Shown in pieces: positions 1-8,184 of a stretch of 64,000 nt of DNA (positions are counted from its first letter, which is position 1; the number at the start of each line of letters is the position of its first letter). The notes under the pieces are model-generated. The model was not told where the DNA came from, made no database searches, and saw only the letters and a list, made by a program, of their open reading frames with translations. This stretch comes from an uncultured Bacteroidia bacterium (lineage in GTDB: Bacteria > Bacteroidota > Bacteroidia > Bacteroidales > UBA932). The stretch spans positions 1-64,000 of the forward strand of contig CACZXH010000010.1 in assembly GCA_902785065.1 (NCBI GenBank), in the 5' to 3' direction. The position numbers were made by a program, and so were the translations under genes.

Positions 1-495
1 CCGCTTATACTCTTCAACGATGCTTGAAAATCTTTGCTCTTTTGTTTCCATATCTTTTTCGTTCTCACCCGTTAGACAACGAACCGTGTGAAAAACTACT
101 AAAAATATCGATTTATAAAACCAAATATACGCTTTTTTTGCTTTTTATGAGGCCCCCGAACGACTCTTTCCTCCCCCAGTTTTCGTGGTTGAAAAAGGCT
201 CTTTCTCACTTGTACCGTTAAGCCTGTTTTGAACGGAATCAGAGCCCTCTGTTTGTCTTTAACTTACTGATAATTAATAGAATTATTCTCCAGAAAACCG
301 AGTTTAAAGCTCGTTCCACATGAATGATGTCCCGATACAATGACAGGCAAAGAAAACAAAGTGGCGGCAAATCCCCAGGAAGGATCGGCCGCCACACTCC
401 GAGATTGAGTGACTCAAGCGCCAAACTGTTCTCGATTTGATACCAGGTAGTCGTTTTAACTCTTGTGCGGTTTGTACCGCGCCGAAATTATAGTA
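1..495. other. Left flank without a convincing gene
   Basis: This stretch is AT-rich at first and carries only short open frames, including one of 65 codons at 24-221 that resembles no family and has no promoter I can see. It contains the candidate left attachment site at 332-343 and a small GCGG/CCGC hairpin near 467-480 downstream of the AbiEii gene. It probably spans the boundary between chromosome and integrated element. Confidence 0.5.
332..343 (-). other. Candidate left attachment site (att core copy)
   Basis: Read on the minus strand, TCATTGTATCGG matches 11 of 12 bases of TCATTGCATCGG, the sequence encoding HCIG at the end of mnmE (8780-8791). The two copies are in direct orientation, as expected for attL and attR. 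The match does not extend far beyond the 12 bp, so this is a suggestion and not a proven boundary. Confidence 0.4.
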
Positions 496-1569
496 CTATT
501 CTTCCTTCAGATAAGGTTTGGCGCCGGGTGAAAACACGGGAACCATCTTCCATTTCATATCGTTCAGCTCAGTGTTGAGCTGCCGGATACGGGCAAGGAT
601 TTCGTCAAAGGACGGTTTATCCTTGCTGTAGATCATCCCGCGCATCATTTCATCGTAATCTTTGCGCCATTCTTCTACAACACTGTCCGGAGGGAGAATG
701 TTGAAATGCCCAGGCGTTTCCGTGTTGTAGTCAACTCCGTCAATCCGGTTGTAGATAAAACGGTGCATGACGATTCCTCGGAAAAGCTCCTCGTTGGCGA
801 GAGCCTTTTCGTTGATGTGCTTCTCGTTATTACACATCATATAAAGGTCGTACAAGTGCCGAGACATACGATAACTCCGGATATCGCCGTGCGATTTATT
901 GAACTCCTCGTGCAGAAGACACACTTTCTCAATAAAAGTCCTTTCGGGCTCGACAGTGACTACCATGAACGGGGAAGAGGAAAAGGCATTGCCAGGGAGT
1001 CTGTCGTCCATAAGTGAACGGACAGATGTCTCCGACACGGCTTCCTCATACGATCGGCCGGACACTTCCAGCATTACCCGAGGCAGAATGTATCCGTCAG
1101 GGGGAAACGCGGAATCGTAATCAATGTATATCTGTACCGGATCCTGCGTAGACATCCCGTTATCGTTGTTTGACAAGCGATACGCCTCACGTGGAATACC
1201 GACAGACTCGAGTGCTGATGGCAGTTCATCATAGAACTGCCCGAGGGTGAATTCCTTAGCCCTTCTGCGGAGCTTGTCACTGACCTGGCTCTTTGACAAT
1301 TCTCCCGGGAACCCGAGAAACACCCTGTCGATCGAAAGATCGACGTCCTCTGAAAACCGACTGATGAGGCCCCAACCTTTGCTGAGGCTGGTCCCGCCCT
1401 TGAACTGGACGGAATCACGATAATCGAGCGAGCGGATGGCTTGGAGTACCTTGGTCACCCACCAATCTTTCTCGATGGCCTGAGGTGGGAGAGTCGTCCC
1501 CTCGGCCGCTTTGACGAAGAATGATGTCCGCACCGCAGGAGCGAGGTTCAAGAAAGGGTCTTTCTGCAT
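496..1569 (-). CDS. abiEii: AbiEii-family nucleotidyltransferase toxin
   Basis: A 357-residue protein of the AbiEii/AbiGii family, the toxin of type IV toxin-antitoxin systems that give phage abortive infection. Family members are DNA polymerase beta-like nucleotidyltransferases that modify tRNA acceptor ends. The nucleotidyltransferase signature is intact: KGGTSLSK at about residues 57-64 followed by SEDVDLS at 73-79, with the acidic metal-binding residues. A further family motif, ERTFIEKV, lies near residue 210. The gene starts inside the 3' end of the upstream abiEi gene (22-bp overlap), the usual coupled AbiE arrangement. It is the last gene before the candidate left end of the element, where defence cargo is often found. 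Confidence 0.9.
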   Translation of the reverse strand: MQKDPFLNLAPAVRTSFFVKAAEGTTLPPQAIEKDWWVTKVLQAIRSLDYRDSVQFKGGTSLSKGWGLISRFSEDVDLSIDRVFLGFPGELSKSQVSDKLRRRAKEFTLGQFYDELPSALESVGIPREAYRLSNNDNGMSTQDPVQIYIDYDSAFPPDGYILPRVMLEVSGRSYEEAVSETSVRSLMDDRLPGNAFSSSPFMVVTVEPERTFIEKVCLLHEEFNKSHGDIRSYRMSRHLYDLYMMCNNEKHINEKALANEELFRGIVMHRFIYNRIDGVDYNTETPGHFNILPPDSVVEEWRKDYDEMMRGMIYSKDKPSFDEILARIRQLNTELNDMKWKMVPVFSPGAKPYLKEE

Positions 1570-2162
1570 GACTGTACGATTGAGCGGGTTTTCTGGGACA
1601 TGAGTCTGATGTCATGGACGAAGCGGTCTTCTGGGACGGAAGAAAGCCGAGCGGCGAGCACATCCAGCCTATTCTGGTCGACAAGGTCCATCTTCTCGCC
1701 GTGAAGCGCGATGGCCACGAGACGCATCGTCCCGTCCTTGAAGAGAGAAAGGCGGGAGTCTTCAGTATGGAGAAGCGTGATGCCGTTCCCAATGCCGGTG
1801 TCGATGAACCTTGCCCGCCCGTCGGTGAGGTAGACAGCGTTCATCTGATTCTGAGTCGAGAGCCCTAGAAGGTTCTGGGCTGCGGCCTTGGAATGGTATA
1901 TGGCAATGCCCATTTTCTGCGAGTAAGCGTTGACGATCGCATCATTTGTGGCCGGGATGACTCCGAGGCCCCATTTGCGGTCTATGACCGGATAGAAGTA
2001 GATGCCGCGCCCATACCGAAGAATCTCTCCTTCGGTACATAATCTGGAAAGCTGCTTCCGGACGGCGGTCTGATTGTCAAGGTCAGCGAAGTCTGAGAGG
2101 AAAAAGACTTTCCCTCTCTTCCATGACCGGATGCGGCTAGATATGGATTTAGCAGTTTTCAT
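1548..2162 (-). CDS. abiEi: AbiEi-family antitoxin and autorepressor
   Basis: A 204-residue protein with an N-terminal winged-helix region (about residues 15-65, ending in GRGIYFYP) and a C-terminal domain of the AbiEi/DUF6088 type. In characterised systems AbiEi neutralises AbiEii and represses its own promoter by binding inverted repeats through the winged helix. It is the first gene of the AbiE operon; its stop lies within abiEii, so the two are translationally coupled. A promoter with a good match to the Bacteroidetes consensus and an overlapping inverted repeat lies 18 nt upstream of the ATG, fitting autoregulation. Assignment to the family is firm; the exact subfamily is inferred. Confidence 0.82.
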   Translation of the reverse strand: MKTAKSISSRIRSWKRGKVFFLSDFADLDNQTAVRKQLSRLCTEGEILRYGRGIYFYPVIDRKWGLGVIPATNDAIVNAYSQKMGIAIYHSKAAAQNLLGLSTQNQMNAVYLTDGRARFIDTGIGNGITLLHTEDSRLSLFKDGTMRLVAIALHGEKMDLVDQNRLDVLAARLSSVPEDRFVHDIRLMSQKTRSIVQSCRKTLS

Positions 2163-2176
2163 CTTGTCTCAATTCA

Positions 2177-2211
2177 GTCACAAAAATAGTACATTTATGT
2201 GACATTTCAAA
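2177..2211 (-). promoter_or_regulatory. abiE promoter with overlapping inverted-repeat operator
   Basis: On the minus strand TTTG (2211-2208), a 19-bp spacer and TATTTTTG (2188-2181) match the Bacteroidetes -33/-7 consensus exactly, 18 nt before the abiEi ATG. An inverted repeat, GTCACA (2177-2182) and TGTGAC (2198-2203), has one arm on the -7 box and the other in the spacer. A protein bound there would block the polymerase, as expected for AbiEi autorepression. Confidence 0.7.
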
Positions 2212-2287
2212 AGAATCTTTCATTTATTCGTTATTTTCATATTCCGGTCGAAGCGGAGTACTCTCCTCATCAAGACACCAGAAGAAT

Positions 2288-3176
2288 CTAAGGTCTTCTG
2301 AACAACCCGCTCATCAGGTAATCATTCAAGTCATTGAAATCCGGAAACCGCCCAGACATCCTGATCGTCCTGTCATGCATGGCAGCTTCAATCGTATCCG
2401 TAGCCTGTTGCCCTGCAGCATCGTTATCGAGATAAGTGAAAGCAACGTCATAGACTTGAATGAAGGGGACGGTCTTCTGGACCATGCTGGTCGAATTGAG
2501 GATGATGCAATCCCTGGGAACCGGATTGATCACAAGTCTGGTAGGACAGGAAATCCATGAATCCCTCGAAGACGCAGCAGGATGGCGTACGCTCCGACTT
2601 GCTCAGCGTGATGACGCTGGGGGCCTTGACTCCGAAAGAGCCCTTGAAGAATGGATTCCGGATCTCCATCCCACCGAGGATGTTCATGAAGCAAAGGGCA
2701 AAGAAATGACGGTCGCGGACGTCGTACTGGACCTCCTTGCAGTACCGCCTGCCAATCTCGGCAGGTATGCCACGGGACCATAGATAGCCGATGAGGGCCT
2801 TGTTAGTCAAGGGAAGGACCTGGATATTCTCCATCTCCGTGTCCGGACGCAAAGGACCGTTGCTGACCAAGGATGCCGCAAGGGGAGGGCCTTGCTTGAA
2901 CCCCCGACGTTGCTCCTCCAGCCAAGACGCCGCGACTTTGAACGAACAGTCGCCGTTCAGCGCCCTGGCGAGGTCGATGACGTTCCCGCCTCTCGACGTG
3001 CCGAAGTCATACCATAGATTCTTGTCCGAGGACACACAGAAGGAAGCGTTGTTGTCCTCCCGGAGAGGGGAGTGATAGAACCATTGCCTTCCGCCTTTCG
3101 CCCTAGAGACCGGCCGGTGCCCCAGGTGGGTGAGGAGGTCCGTAATCGGAATCTCCTTCAATTCATAGAAACTCAT
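2288..3176 (-). pseudogene. CHC2-like/Toprim DNA primase, frameshifted
   Basis: The first frame (3176 to about 2540) begins like mobile-element primases: YHSPLREDNNASF near residue 34 and LWYDFG..GGNVIDLA near 54 correspond to the CHC2 primase fold, although the zinc cysteines of the classical finger are absent, as in many Bacteroidales element primases. The Toprim motif FEGFMDFLSY is followed by loss of frame. The rest of the Toprim domain (DCIILNS, then the metal-binding LDNDAAG) continues in another frame from about 2535 to 2288. Removing one T around 2535-2540 restores a single protein of about 295 residues. It would prime element DNA together with the adjacent RepA-like ATPase. Either the gene is decayed or the sequence has an indel error. 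Confidence 0.8.
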
Positions 3177-3265
3177 AACTGGCTGGTTTTATATGCTGTT
3201 TTGCGTTTGAGAAACAGGCTTGGATTGGACATCAATGAAGCCCAAAGGTGCCAACGTTTCCCACA

Positions 3266-3306
3266 TGTTTGGTTGTTTGATTCCTATATGCCCACCAAAC
3301 CAAACA
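3266..3306. repeat. Inverted repeat between primase and repA
   Basis: A 9-bp perfect inverted repeat, TGTTTGGTT (3266-3274) and AACCAAACA (3298-3306), sits in the 137-bp gap between the ATPase gene and the primase gene. Its AAACCAAACAAAC tract looks iterated. It could be a processing site, an attenuator or part of a replication origin; the sequence alone does not decide. Confidence 0.4.
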
Positions 3307-3313
3307 AACATCC

Positions 3314-4393
3314 TTACTTCTCATCTGGTTCGTCAAGGTGAAAATTCCGATTGTACACGAATCCCAGTTCGGTTTGTTCAATGACCTTTCTGTTAAGAAG
3401 GAACTGCCGGAGGTTATAATGACAGTTCTTTTTCCTATCGTAGCCAACTGTCTTATAGGCCTTCATAAGCCGTTCTATCAATTCGGTGGCTTTTATTATC
3501 GGTATCGGAGTCTTGTTCTTATCTGTGATTCCGAATACAATGTCCAGTGCTTCCCGGTGCTTTTCCTCGGACAGTGTCCTATAATTGAATCCCTTTTTTG
3601 GCCTGTGCCTGAGATCCAACCCTTCGACCTTCTCTGGCAAGCCCTTATTGTTGATCATGAAAGCGAAGGGCGTAAACTCCTTGTCGCGGATGAGAGCCGC
3701 ATGTACCTCGCTGATCCTGTCGTCATTCTCGTTCCTGCATATCTGGAGGATGGTCTCGGCTTTGTGGTTTAGCTCGGTCCCGATATGGCCGCGGACGTTG
3801 TCATCGCCCTTGTTCAAATGCAGAACCGTATGAATATGGAGATTGTATTGACTGGTCCATTTCATCAGCAAACCGATTACTTCCGCAGACTCAGTTGATG
3901 AATTGATATCAAAGAGGAGATCCCTTAGTCCGTCAATGATGACAAGGCCGACATCGGGTCGCTCAGACAAGGCAAGCTCGATGATCTGCCGTCGGTCGAG
4001 AGGAGAGTACTCTCGCAGCATCACGAACTCCAGGCGTTCGTTCTCCTCGTCCGGAGGGAACCCTGACAGCTCATTGATCCTCTTCAGGACCTTGTGACAA
4101 TGATAGGCGCTCTGCTCAGTGTCGAAATACAGGACCTTCCTCTTCCCTTCAGGAAAAGAGGGTTCATAATTCAAGATCTTCAGATTCGTCAAGGCAGCGG
4201 CGACGATAGCGCAGACATTGAAGGTCTTCTTCGACTTGCCCTTTCCTGTCGATGCGCTGAAGTTGCCAAGCGTGCTGATGACGGATCCGTTTATCTTGAT
4301 GACCACGGGGGGAGTGACGAACTGGTCGCCTACGTGAATGAGTATCTGTTCCCAAATCTTGTGGAAGTTTTCGCGGGTGATTCTTGATTCCAT
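3314..4393 (-). CDS. RepA-like P-loop ATPase (replicative helicase family)
   Basis: A 359-residue RecA-fold ATPase of the RepA/AAA_25 kind found on Bacteroidales mobilizable elements and plasmids. A Walker A-like motif, ASTGKGKS, lies at residues 47-54, and a Walker B strand, VGLVIIDGL, near residue 150. The pattern HTVLHLNKGDDNVRGHIGTE fits the RepA helicase family sensor region, and the C-terminal 80 residues look like a winged-helix DNA-binding segment. It lies between the HTH gene and the primase gene in one orientation, the typical replication module of such elements. It probably unwinds or loads on element DNA after excision, or drives a limited plasmid-like replication. Function is inferred from family and context. 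Confidence 0.78.
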   Translation of the reverse strand: MESRITRENFHKIWEQILIHVGDQFVTPPVVIKINGSVISTLGNFSASTGKGKSKKTFNVCAIVAAALTNLKILNYEPSFPEGKRKVLYFDTEQSAYHCHKVLKRINELSGFPPDEENERLEFVMLREYSPLDRRQIIELALSERPDVGLVIIDGLRDLLFDINSSTESAEVIGLLMKWTSQYNLHIHTVLHLNKGDDNVRGHIGTELNHKAETILQICRNENDDRISEVHAALIRDKEFTPFAFMINNKGLPEKVEGLDLRHRPKKGFNYRTLSEEKHREALDIVFGITDKNKTPIPIIKATELIERLMKAYKTVGYDRKKNCHYNLRQFLLNRKVIEQTELGFVYNRNFHLDEPDEK

Positions 4394-4419
4394 GATATGA
4401 TATACCTTATGTGTTGAAC

Positions 4420-4878
4420 TCAGATCTGCTTTTGGGAGAGGCTGTCATGCATCGTGACATGAACGTTTACGGGAGGGAAAGCGGCCTCGGAGTCCCCTTC
4501 AAGTTCCTCGCGTGAAGGATTCCTGAACCGTCTCAGCCAGGTCTCCAGATCCTCCCTGAAGAACAGATATCCTTTCCCGGGCGGAGTATAGACTGGAAGC
4601 TGCATCTTTTTGACCGCCTCCCTTAAGGTGAATATACTCACCCCAACGAACTTGCTTGCCTCCTCCGTAGTGAGGAAGGTCTTCAACATGAACATCTTCT
4701 CCTCGAAACGCTTGAAGAAGGTGACGAGCTCGTCCAGTGAGCCGAACCTGGCGAGGTATTCCTCAACGGACTGGAACTTACCAAGTAGGAGTTCGATGTC
4801 CGTCTTCTTGCTGAGGAAGTCCGGGATTCCGCTGGCCCTCTCGATCAGTTTGAGAATCTCATTAGAACTGAATTCCAT
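4420..4878 (-). CDS. Excisionase-like helix-turn-helix DNA-binding protein
   Basis: A 152-residue protein with a MerR/HTH_17-type DNA-binding domain at about residues 67-115 (LTTEEASKFVGVS, a wing around GKGYLFF, then REDLETWL). The preceding 65 residues are charged and probably helical. Proteins of this build are excisionases or element regulators and stand beside repA in Bacteroidales mobilizable elements. It starts a likely operon with the ATPase (26 bp downstream) and the primase. Immediately upstream lies a dyad-rich control region with a TACCTTTG box, so it probably regulates its own operon. Confidence 0.75.
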   Translation of the reverse strand: MEFSSNEILKLIERASGIPDFLSKKTDIELLLGKFQSVEEYLARFGSLDELVTFFKRFEEKMFMLKTFLTTEEASKFVGVSIFTLREAVKKMQLPVYTPPGKGYLFFREDLETWLRRFRNPSREELEGDSEAAFPPVNVHVTMHDSLSQKQI

Positions 4879-4905
4879 ACGCGATACATTTTAGTAGTTA
4901 CGAAA

Positions 4906-4980
4906 TTGCCCTCCGCAGGCGCAGGGCTTACGGAGGGCAAAGGTATATCGTACTATCTTAAAGTGCCACTTCAAATAGTA
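4906..4980. promoter_or_regulatory. Dyad-rich control region of the HTH-repA-primase operon
   Basis: Two separate inverted repeats lie upstream of the HTH gene. The first is a perfect 10-bp pair, TTGCCCTCCG (4906-4915) and CGGAGGGCAA (4931-4940), overlapping a minus-strand TACCTTTG -7 box (4945-4938). The second is nested: TACTAT (4951-4956) and ATAGTA (4975-4980) enclose the palindrome AAGTGCCACTT (4961-4971). They look like operators or replication-initiation sites; no good -33 element was found at the usual spacing. Confidence 0.6.
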
Positions 4981-5006
4981 GTATCAAACGTACTGTTACT
5001 CAAATA

Positions 5007-5669
5007 CTAACCTTTTATAGTATTTCTAGCAGTTCTGATTAAGTCAACCCATCTGTCAATCCTCATCTTGGCCGGACGGTCCTTCATTCCGTACCGGACA
5101 AGAGCGACCGACAGGTCGTGCTGATTCAAGTATTCGCGCCCCCTCGACCCCATGATGAGACGGTTGGTCGCGATCACAAGCTGGTAGTTGGCAGTGATCA
5201 GACCGTAACTGTTCATCTGGGAGAAGAAATACGCCAGGACCGTATTCTTGTTGGCGATGAGAGGGTCCTCGTCGTTAGCTGAACACTCGTTGAAAAGCCG
5301 CGCCATATCCTCTGCCGAGACGGGCCGGCGGAAAAGAGGGATGTCATTGGCCGCCTGGGTCAGGAGGGTGAGCACCTTGTCACTGAAGAAGCACTCGAAG
5401 TTGAGAGACCTCGCCTTGGGCCTGTCGCCGCCCTCCAGCATAAGCTCACGCATACAGGAGAGGAAAGTCTCGCGGTCGGACTCTCCAGAGTAGTACTTCC
5501 GGACAAGATCCTCACGGTCCATCAGGAGAGCACCGATCCTCCCGAGGTTGACCTGGTGGTCGTTCCTGACAGCGGAACTTCTTACGGCGTGGAAGGTGTG
5601 GGAGTTGATGAAATCGTCACGGAAACGGTCGTAGGAAACGCCGCCTTCCATGACGACCTTCTTGAACAT
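5007..5669 (-). CDS. Element protein of unknown function (220 aa)
   Basis: I do not recognise this protein. It is 220 residues, soluble, with no membrane segment, and is rich in charged helices. The first ATG is at 5669, but the same frame is open without any ATG, GTG or TTG back to 5798, encoding plausible sequence just before the ATG (AGDEGLFCLWQEALS). This suggests the true N-terminus lies upstream and that a frame change near the T-run at 5752-5756 separates it from a 22-codon open frame (5743-5811). It sits between the two element genes of unknown role and the replication operon, so a job in replication control or helper interaction is possible but unsupported. Confidence 0.6.
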   Translation of the reverse strand: MFKKVVMEGGVSYDRFRDDFINSHTFHAVRSSAVRNDHQVNLGRIGALLMDREDLVRKYYSGESDRETFLSCMRELMLEGGDRPKARSLNFECFFSDKVLTLLTQAANDIPLFRRPVSAEDMARLFNECSANDEDPLIANKNTVLAYFFSQMNSYGLITANYQLVIATNRLIMGSRGREYLNQHDLSVALVRYGMKDRPAKMRIDRWVDLIRTARNTIKG

Positions 5670-5742
5670 GGAAAGGGCTTCCTGCCAGAGGCAGAAAAGC
5701 CCTTCGTCGCCAGCATAGGCACCTCTTTTAGAATGAGATTGC

Positions 5743-5811
5743 TTACTGCATAAAAAGAGAGATGAAATAGGATTCGTTTTCCATTTCTTGTTTGTGTTTT
5801 ATATTCAACAT
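5743..5811 (-). CDS. Possible N-terminal fragment of the 220-aa gene
   Basis: A 22-codon open frame starting MLNIKHKQEMENESYF ends at a TAA within the upstream extension of the 220-residue gene, in another frame. A one-base change in the TTTTT run at 5752-5756 would join it to that gene. It could instead be a short leader peptide. Confidence 0.3.
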   Translation of the reverse strand: MLNIKHKQEMENESYFISLFMQ

Positions 5812-5842
5812 GGTGTTTTGAAATTTGCTTGAAGCAACACCA
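5811..5842. repeat. Nested palindrome downstream of the 344-aa gene
   Basis: TGGTGTT (5811-5817) and AACACCA (5836-5842) form a 7-bp inverted repeat that encloses the perfect palindrome TTGCTTGAAGCAA. No U-tract follows on the minus strand, so it is not a classical terminator. It resembles the nested dyad at 4951-4980 and may be another protein-binding site of the element. Confidence 0.45.
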
Positions 5843-5854
5843 TAGTACGATATA

Positions 5855-6889
5855 TCACTGTTCATTCCTTGCAAGCGCTATGATTCCGTCGATTACGACG
5901 ACAAAGTCGAACTTTTCCCGGCGTTTCATCACGTAACTGCCCTGGGTCTTGAGGGTGCTATAATTCAGAGGGTGGCCGTTGTAGGTGAAACAGTCGCAGA
6001 CCTTCTTGTGGATGTCCGGATTAAGCGGCTTGAAGAGCACCATGGCCAGATAGACAAGGGAGTTCTTACCGTCAGAGGTCCAGCTGATGGGGGAATAGGG
6101 ATAATCCGACAAGTCCAGGATGGATAGGAAGTTCTCAACCCGTGTATGTTTCTCGATGTACCCCATGCGGCGAAGAAGCTGGAAGAGCTTGGTCGCCTGC
6201 TTCTCGGTCAGATCGGTCTTCAGTTTGGATTGTTTGGTCTTCGGTATCACGAGAGTCCACAGGTTCGCCTCCGGATACAACTGGGCAATTTCATAGATCG
6301 CCTTCCCCTTGGTCAGCGGGATGATGCAGCGGTGGAAATCACATCCCCATAGCTCCTGGAAGTGGCACCACTTGTCCCGCACTCCGTATCCCATAATCGC
6401 GTTGAAGGCCGTAGCAATCAACTTGAGCTGGAATCGCTCCGTACCCTTGGCTGGCATGAAGTCTTCCGTAAGGAGCCCGGCATCCACGGACCGCTGCAGC
6501 AGCGCCTCCGACTTCTCATTGCAAAAGAACGGTGTGAGCTGGCCACTTATGCCCCGGTAAAGTTTGTTCCCATATTCCCTTAATCTGTCCAGCGTTTCGG
6601 CTAGATTACGGAGGACGTCGTCATATCGTCGGCATTCATGGTCGGATTCAACGTACTCCCTGATCGTTTTCGAATCCGTCAACTGCATGAGCGGTTCAAA
6701 GAGAAGACGGTCCTTGTCCGTATCGACATACGAAATAATTTCGGCTGCGAGCAGATCATAGTCGAGACAATCCGCCAGAGCCAGATTGAGAAGGTCGTCA
6801 TTCCCGACCATTATGGCATAGCAGACATTCCAGGAATGTTTGCGCAGCAGGGCCGTATTGATGACCGTTTTCTGTCTTGTGATCTCCAT
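5855..6889 (-). CDS. Element protein of unknown function (344 aa)
   Basis: I do not recognise a known domain. The protein is 344 residues, without signal peptide or membrane segments. It has a central stretch with several Cys and Trp residues (near 185-200: DKWCHFQELWGCDF) and a C-terminal region ending in REKFDFVVVIDGI. It follows the integrase gene with a 26-bp gap in the same orientation and is probably cotranscribed with it. Proteins of this size next to the integrase are common in Bacteroidales integrative elements and mostly lack assigned functions. It is a candidate for an element-specific factor. Confidence 0.65.
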   Translation of the reverse strand: MEITRQKTVINTALLRKHSWNVCYAIMVGNDDLLNLALADCLDYDLLAAEIISYVDTDKDRLLFEPLMQLTDSKTIREYVESDHECRRYDDVLRNLAETLDRLREYGNKLYRGISGQLTPFFCNEKSEALLQRSVDAGLLTEDFMPAKGTERFQLKLIATAFNAIMGYGVRDKWCHFQELWGCDFHRCIIPLTKGKAIYEIAQLYPEANLWTLVIPKTKQSKLKTDLTEKQATKLFQLLRRMGYIEKHTRVENFLSILDLSDYPYSPISWTSDGKNSLVYLAMVLFKPLNPDIHKKVCDCFTYNGHPLNYSTLKTQGSYVMKRREKFDFVVVIDGIIALARNEQ

Positions 6890-6915
6890 GTAGCCTCCTT
6901 TCCTTTATTGTTTTA

Positions 6916-8085
6916 CTACATGGAGTCAAAGATAGTGGAAATCTTGTTCACCGCCTCCTGCTTCCGCGAATCAATCAAGTGGGCGTATATCTGAGTCGTG
7001 GAGATCTCACGGTGTCCCAGTAGCTTAGAAACGGTATAGATGTCGGTGCCGGAGCTGAGCAGGATGACCGCGAAGGTATGCCGGCTGCAGTGGAAGGTGA
7101 AATCCTTCGTGATGCCAGCGGAGAGGGCCCAGCGTCGCAGTTCGACGGATGTGTAGGCGTCATACCTGAAATGCGGGAAGACCTTGTCCGTCTGAGCGGC
7201 GTCGCCCTGGACGCCCAGATACCTCTCGGCCGCCTTGGGGATGTCAAGATACTCCTGCCCGCCGGTCTTCTTCTGCTTGAAGACCAGCCGCGTGTATTTG
7301 TCGAACTTACGGACCTCGCCCCAGGTCAATTTCTGGATGTCACTCTTGCGGAGTCCCGTGAAACAGGCAAACATAAAGGCTCGTTTCAAGTAGGGGTCAC
7401 GGCACTCCGTCTCGGAGAGCATCTTCACCTCTTCCATGGTAAGATACTGGCGCTCCGCCTCCGAAGCCTTGAACCCTTGAACCGCATCGGCTGGATTGGA
7501 ATTGATAATCCCGTCCTTGAATGCCTGGTTCAAGCACGCCTTCAGCTTGTTGAAGTACGATACCTTAGAGTTCTGAGACAGCCCGTTGAATTCCCCGTTC
7601 CTCGGAGTGTTGGATACCTTGAACGTATCCTTCTCCACCGTATCGAGGAAGCTTTTGAATCCCTGCACCCAGCGTGGAGTGATATCGCCGAAAGTGGTGG
7701 ACTCCTTGCAGTAGATCTCCAAATACTTGAGGCAGCTGCGCCAGTTGCCCCAATTGCCTATACTGGCCTTGCGGTCCTCCAGGAGGAGCCTGTAGTAGGG
7801 GAGAAAGAGAGTCTTGCTGCCTTGATTCGTACGGTCACGGTTCCCGTGGAGCAACTGCTTCTCCTTTTCAAGCCTGATGGCCTGCGCCTTGGACATGGTG
7901 AGGCGGTTCTTTTCCTTGATGGCAAGGGTGCTTCCGGGAAGAAGGGTCAAACCAATGCTTTCCCGTACCCTCTCGCCGAACTGGACATAGTCCAGGAACA
8001 GAATGGTGTTCCCGCTGGAGCTCGTCCTCTTACGTAACTTCACCAGCTGTTCGGCATTCACTGTGGTTCCATTAGCCATAGTCAT
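6916..8085 (-). CDS. Tyrosine recombinase / phage-type integrase
   Basis: A 389-residue site-specific recombinase with an arm-binding N-terminus, a SAM-like core-binding domain (about residues 90-205) and a C-terminal catalytic domain. The catalytic residues are present: Arg246 in TGLRKSD, His332 and Arg335 in FHCSRHTF, His358 in LGHRE, and the nucleophile Tyr367 in TTQIYAHL. The open frame continues upstream to 8175, but a promoter at 8184-8153 lies inside that extension, so the ATG at 8085 (or 8079) is the likely start. It lies next to the mnmE 3' end and to the iteron-like repeats, and is inferred to integrate the element into mnmE. Confidence 0.92.
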   Translation of the reverse strand: MTMANGTTVNAEQLVKLRKRTSSSGNTILFLDYVQFGERVRESIGLTLLPGSTLAIKEKNRLTMSKAQAIRLEKEKQLLHGNRDRTNQGSKTLFLPYYRLLLEDRKASIGNWGNWRSCLKYLEIYCKESTTFGDITPRWVQGFKSFLDTVEKDTFKVSNTPRNGEFNGLSQNSKVSYFNKLKACLNQAFKDGIINSNPADAVQGFKASEAERQYLTMEEVKMLSETECRDPYLKRAFMFACFTGLRKSDIQKLTWGEVRKFDKYTRLVFKQKKTGGQEYLDIPKAAERYLGVQGDAAQTDKVFPHFRYDAYTSVELRRWALSAGITKDFTFHCSRHTFAVILLSSGTDIYTVSKLLGHREISTTQIYAHLIDSRKQEAVNKISTIFDSM

Positions 8086-8152
8086 TACTGTGATATGAAT
8101 TAAACCCCGAAGACCGTGCATAGACCTTTCCTGCACGCATCCAATCCCACCG

Positions 8153-8184
8153 CAAATATACGCACTTTGGGTCAATTACACAAA
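8153..8184 (-). promoter_or_regulatory. Integrase promoter
   Basis: On the minus strand TTTG (8184-8181), a 20-bp spacer and TATATTTG (8160-8153) match the Bacteroidetes consensus. The predicted transcript begins about 60 nt before the ATG at 8085, which argues against the longer open frame starting at 8175. Confidence 0.7.

Noticed and set aside
24-221. Small plus-strand open frame at the left edge
   Set aside because: 65 codons with no family resemblance and no promoter; likely chance.
706-1120. Plus-strand frames inside abiEii
   Set aside because: Antisense to the nucleotidyltransferase gene, whose motifs are intact.
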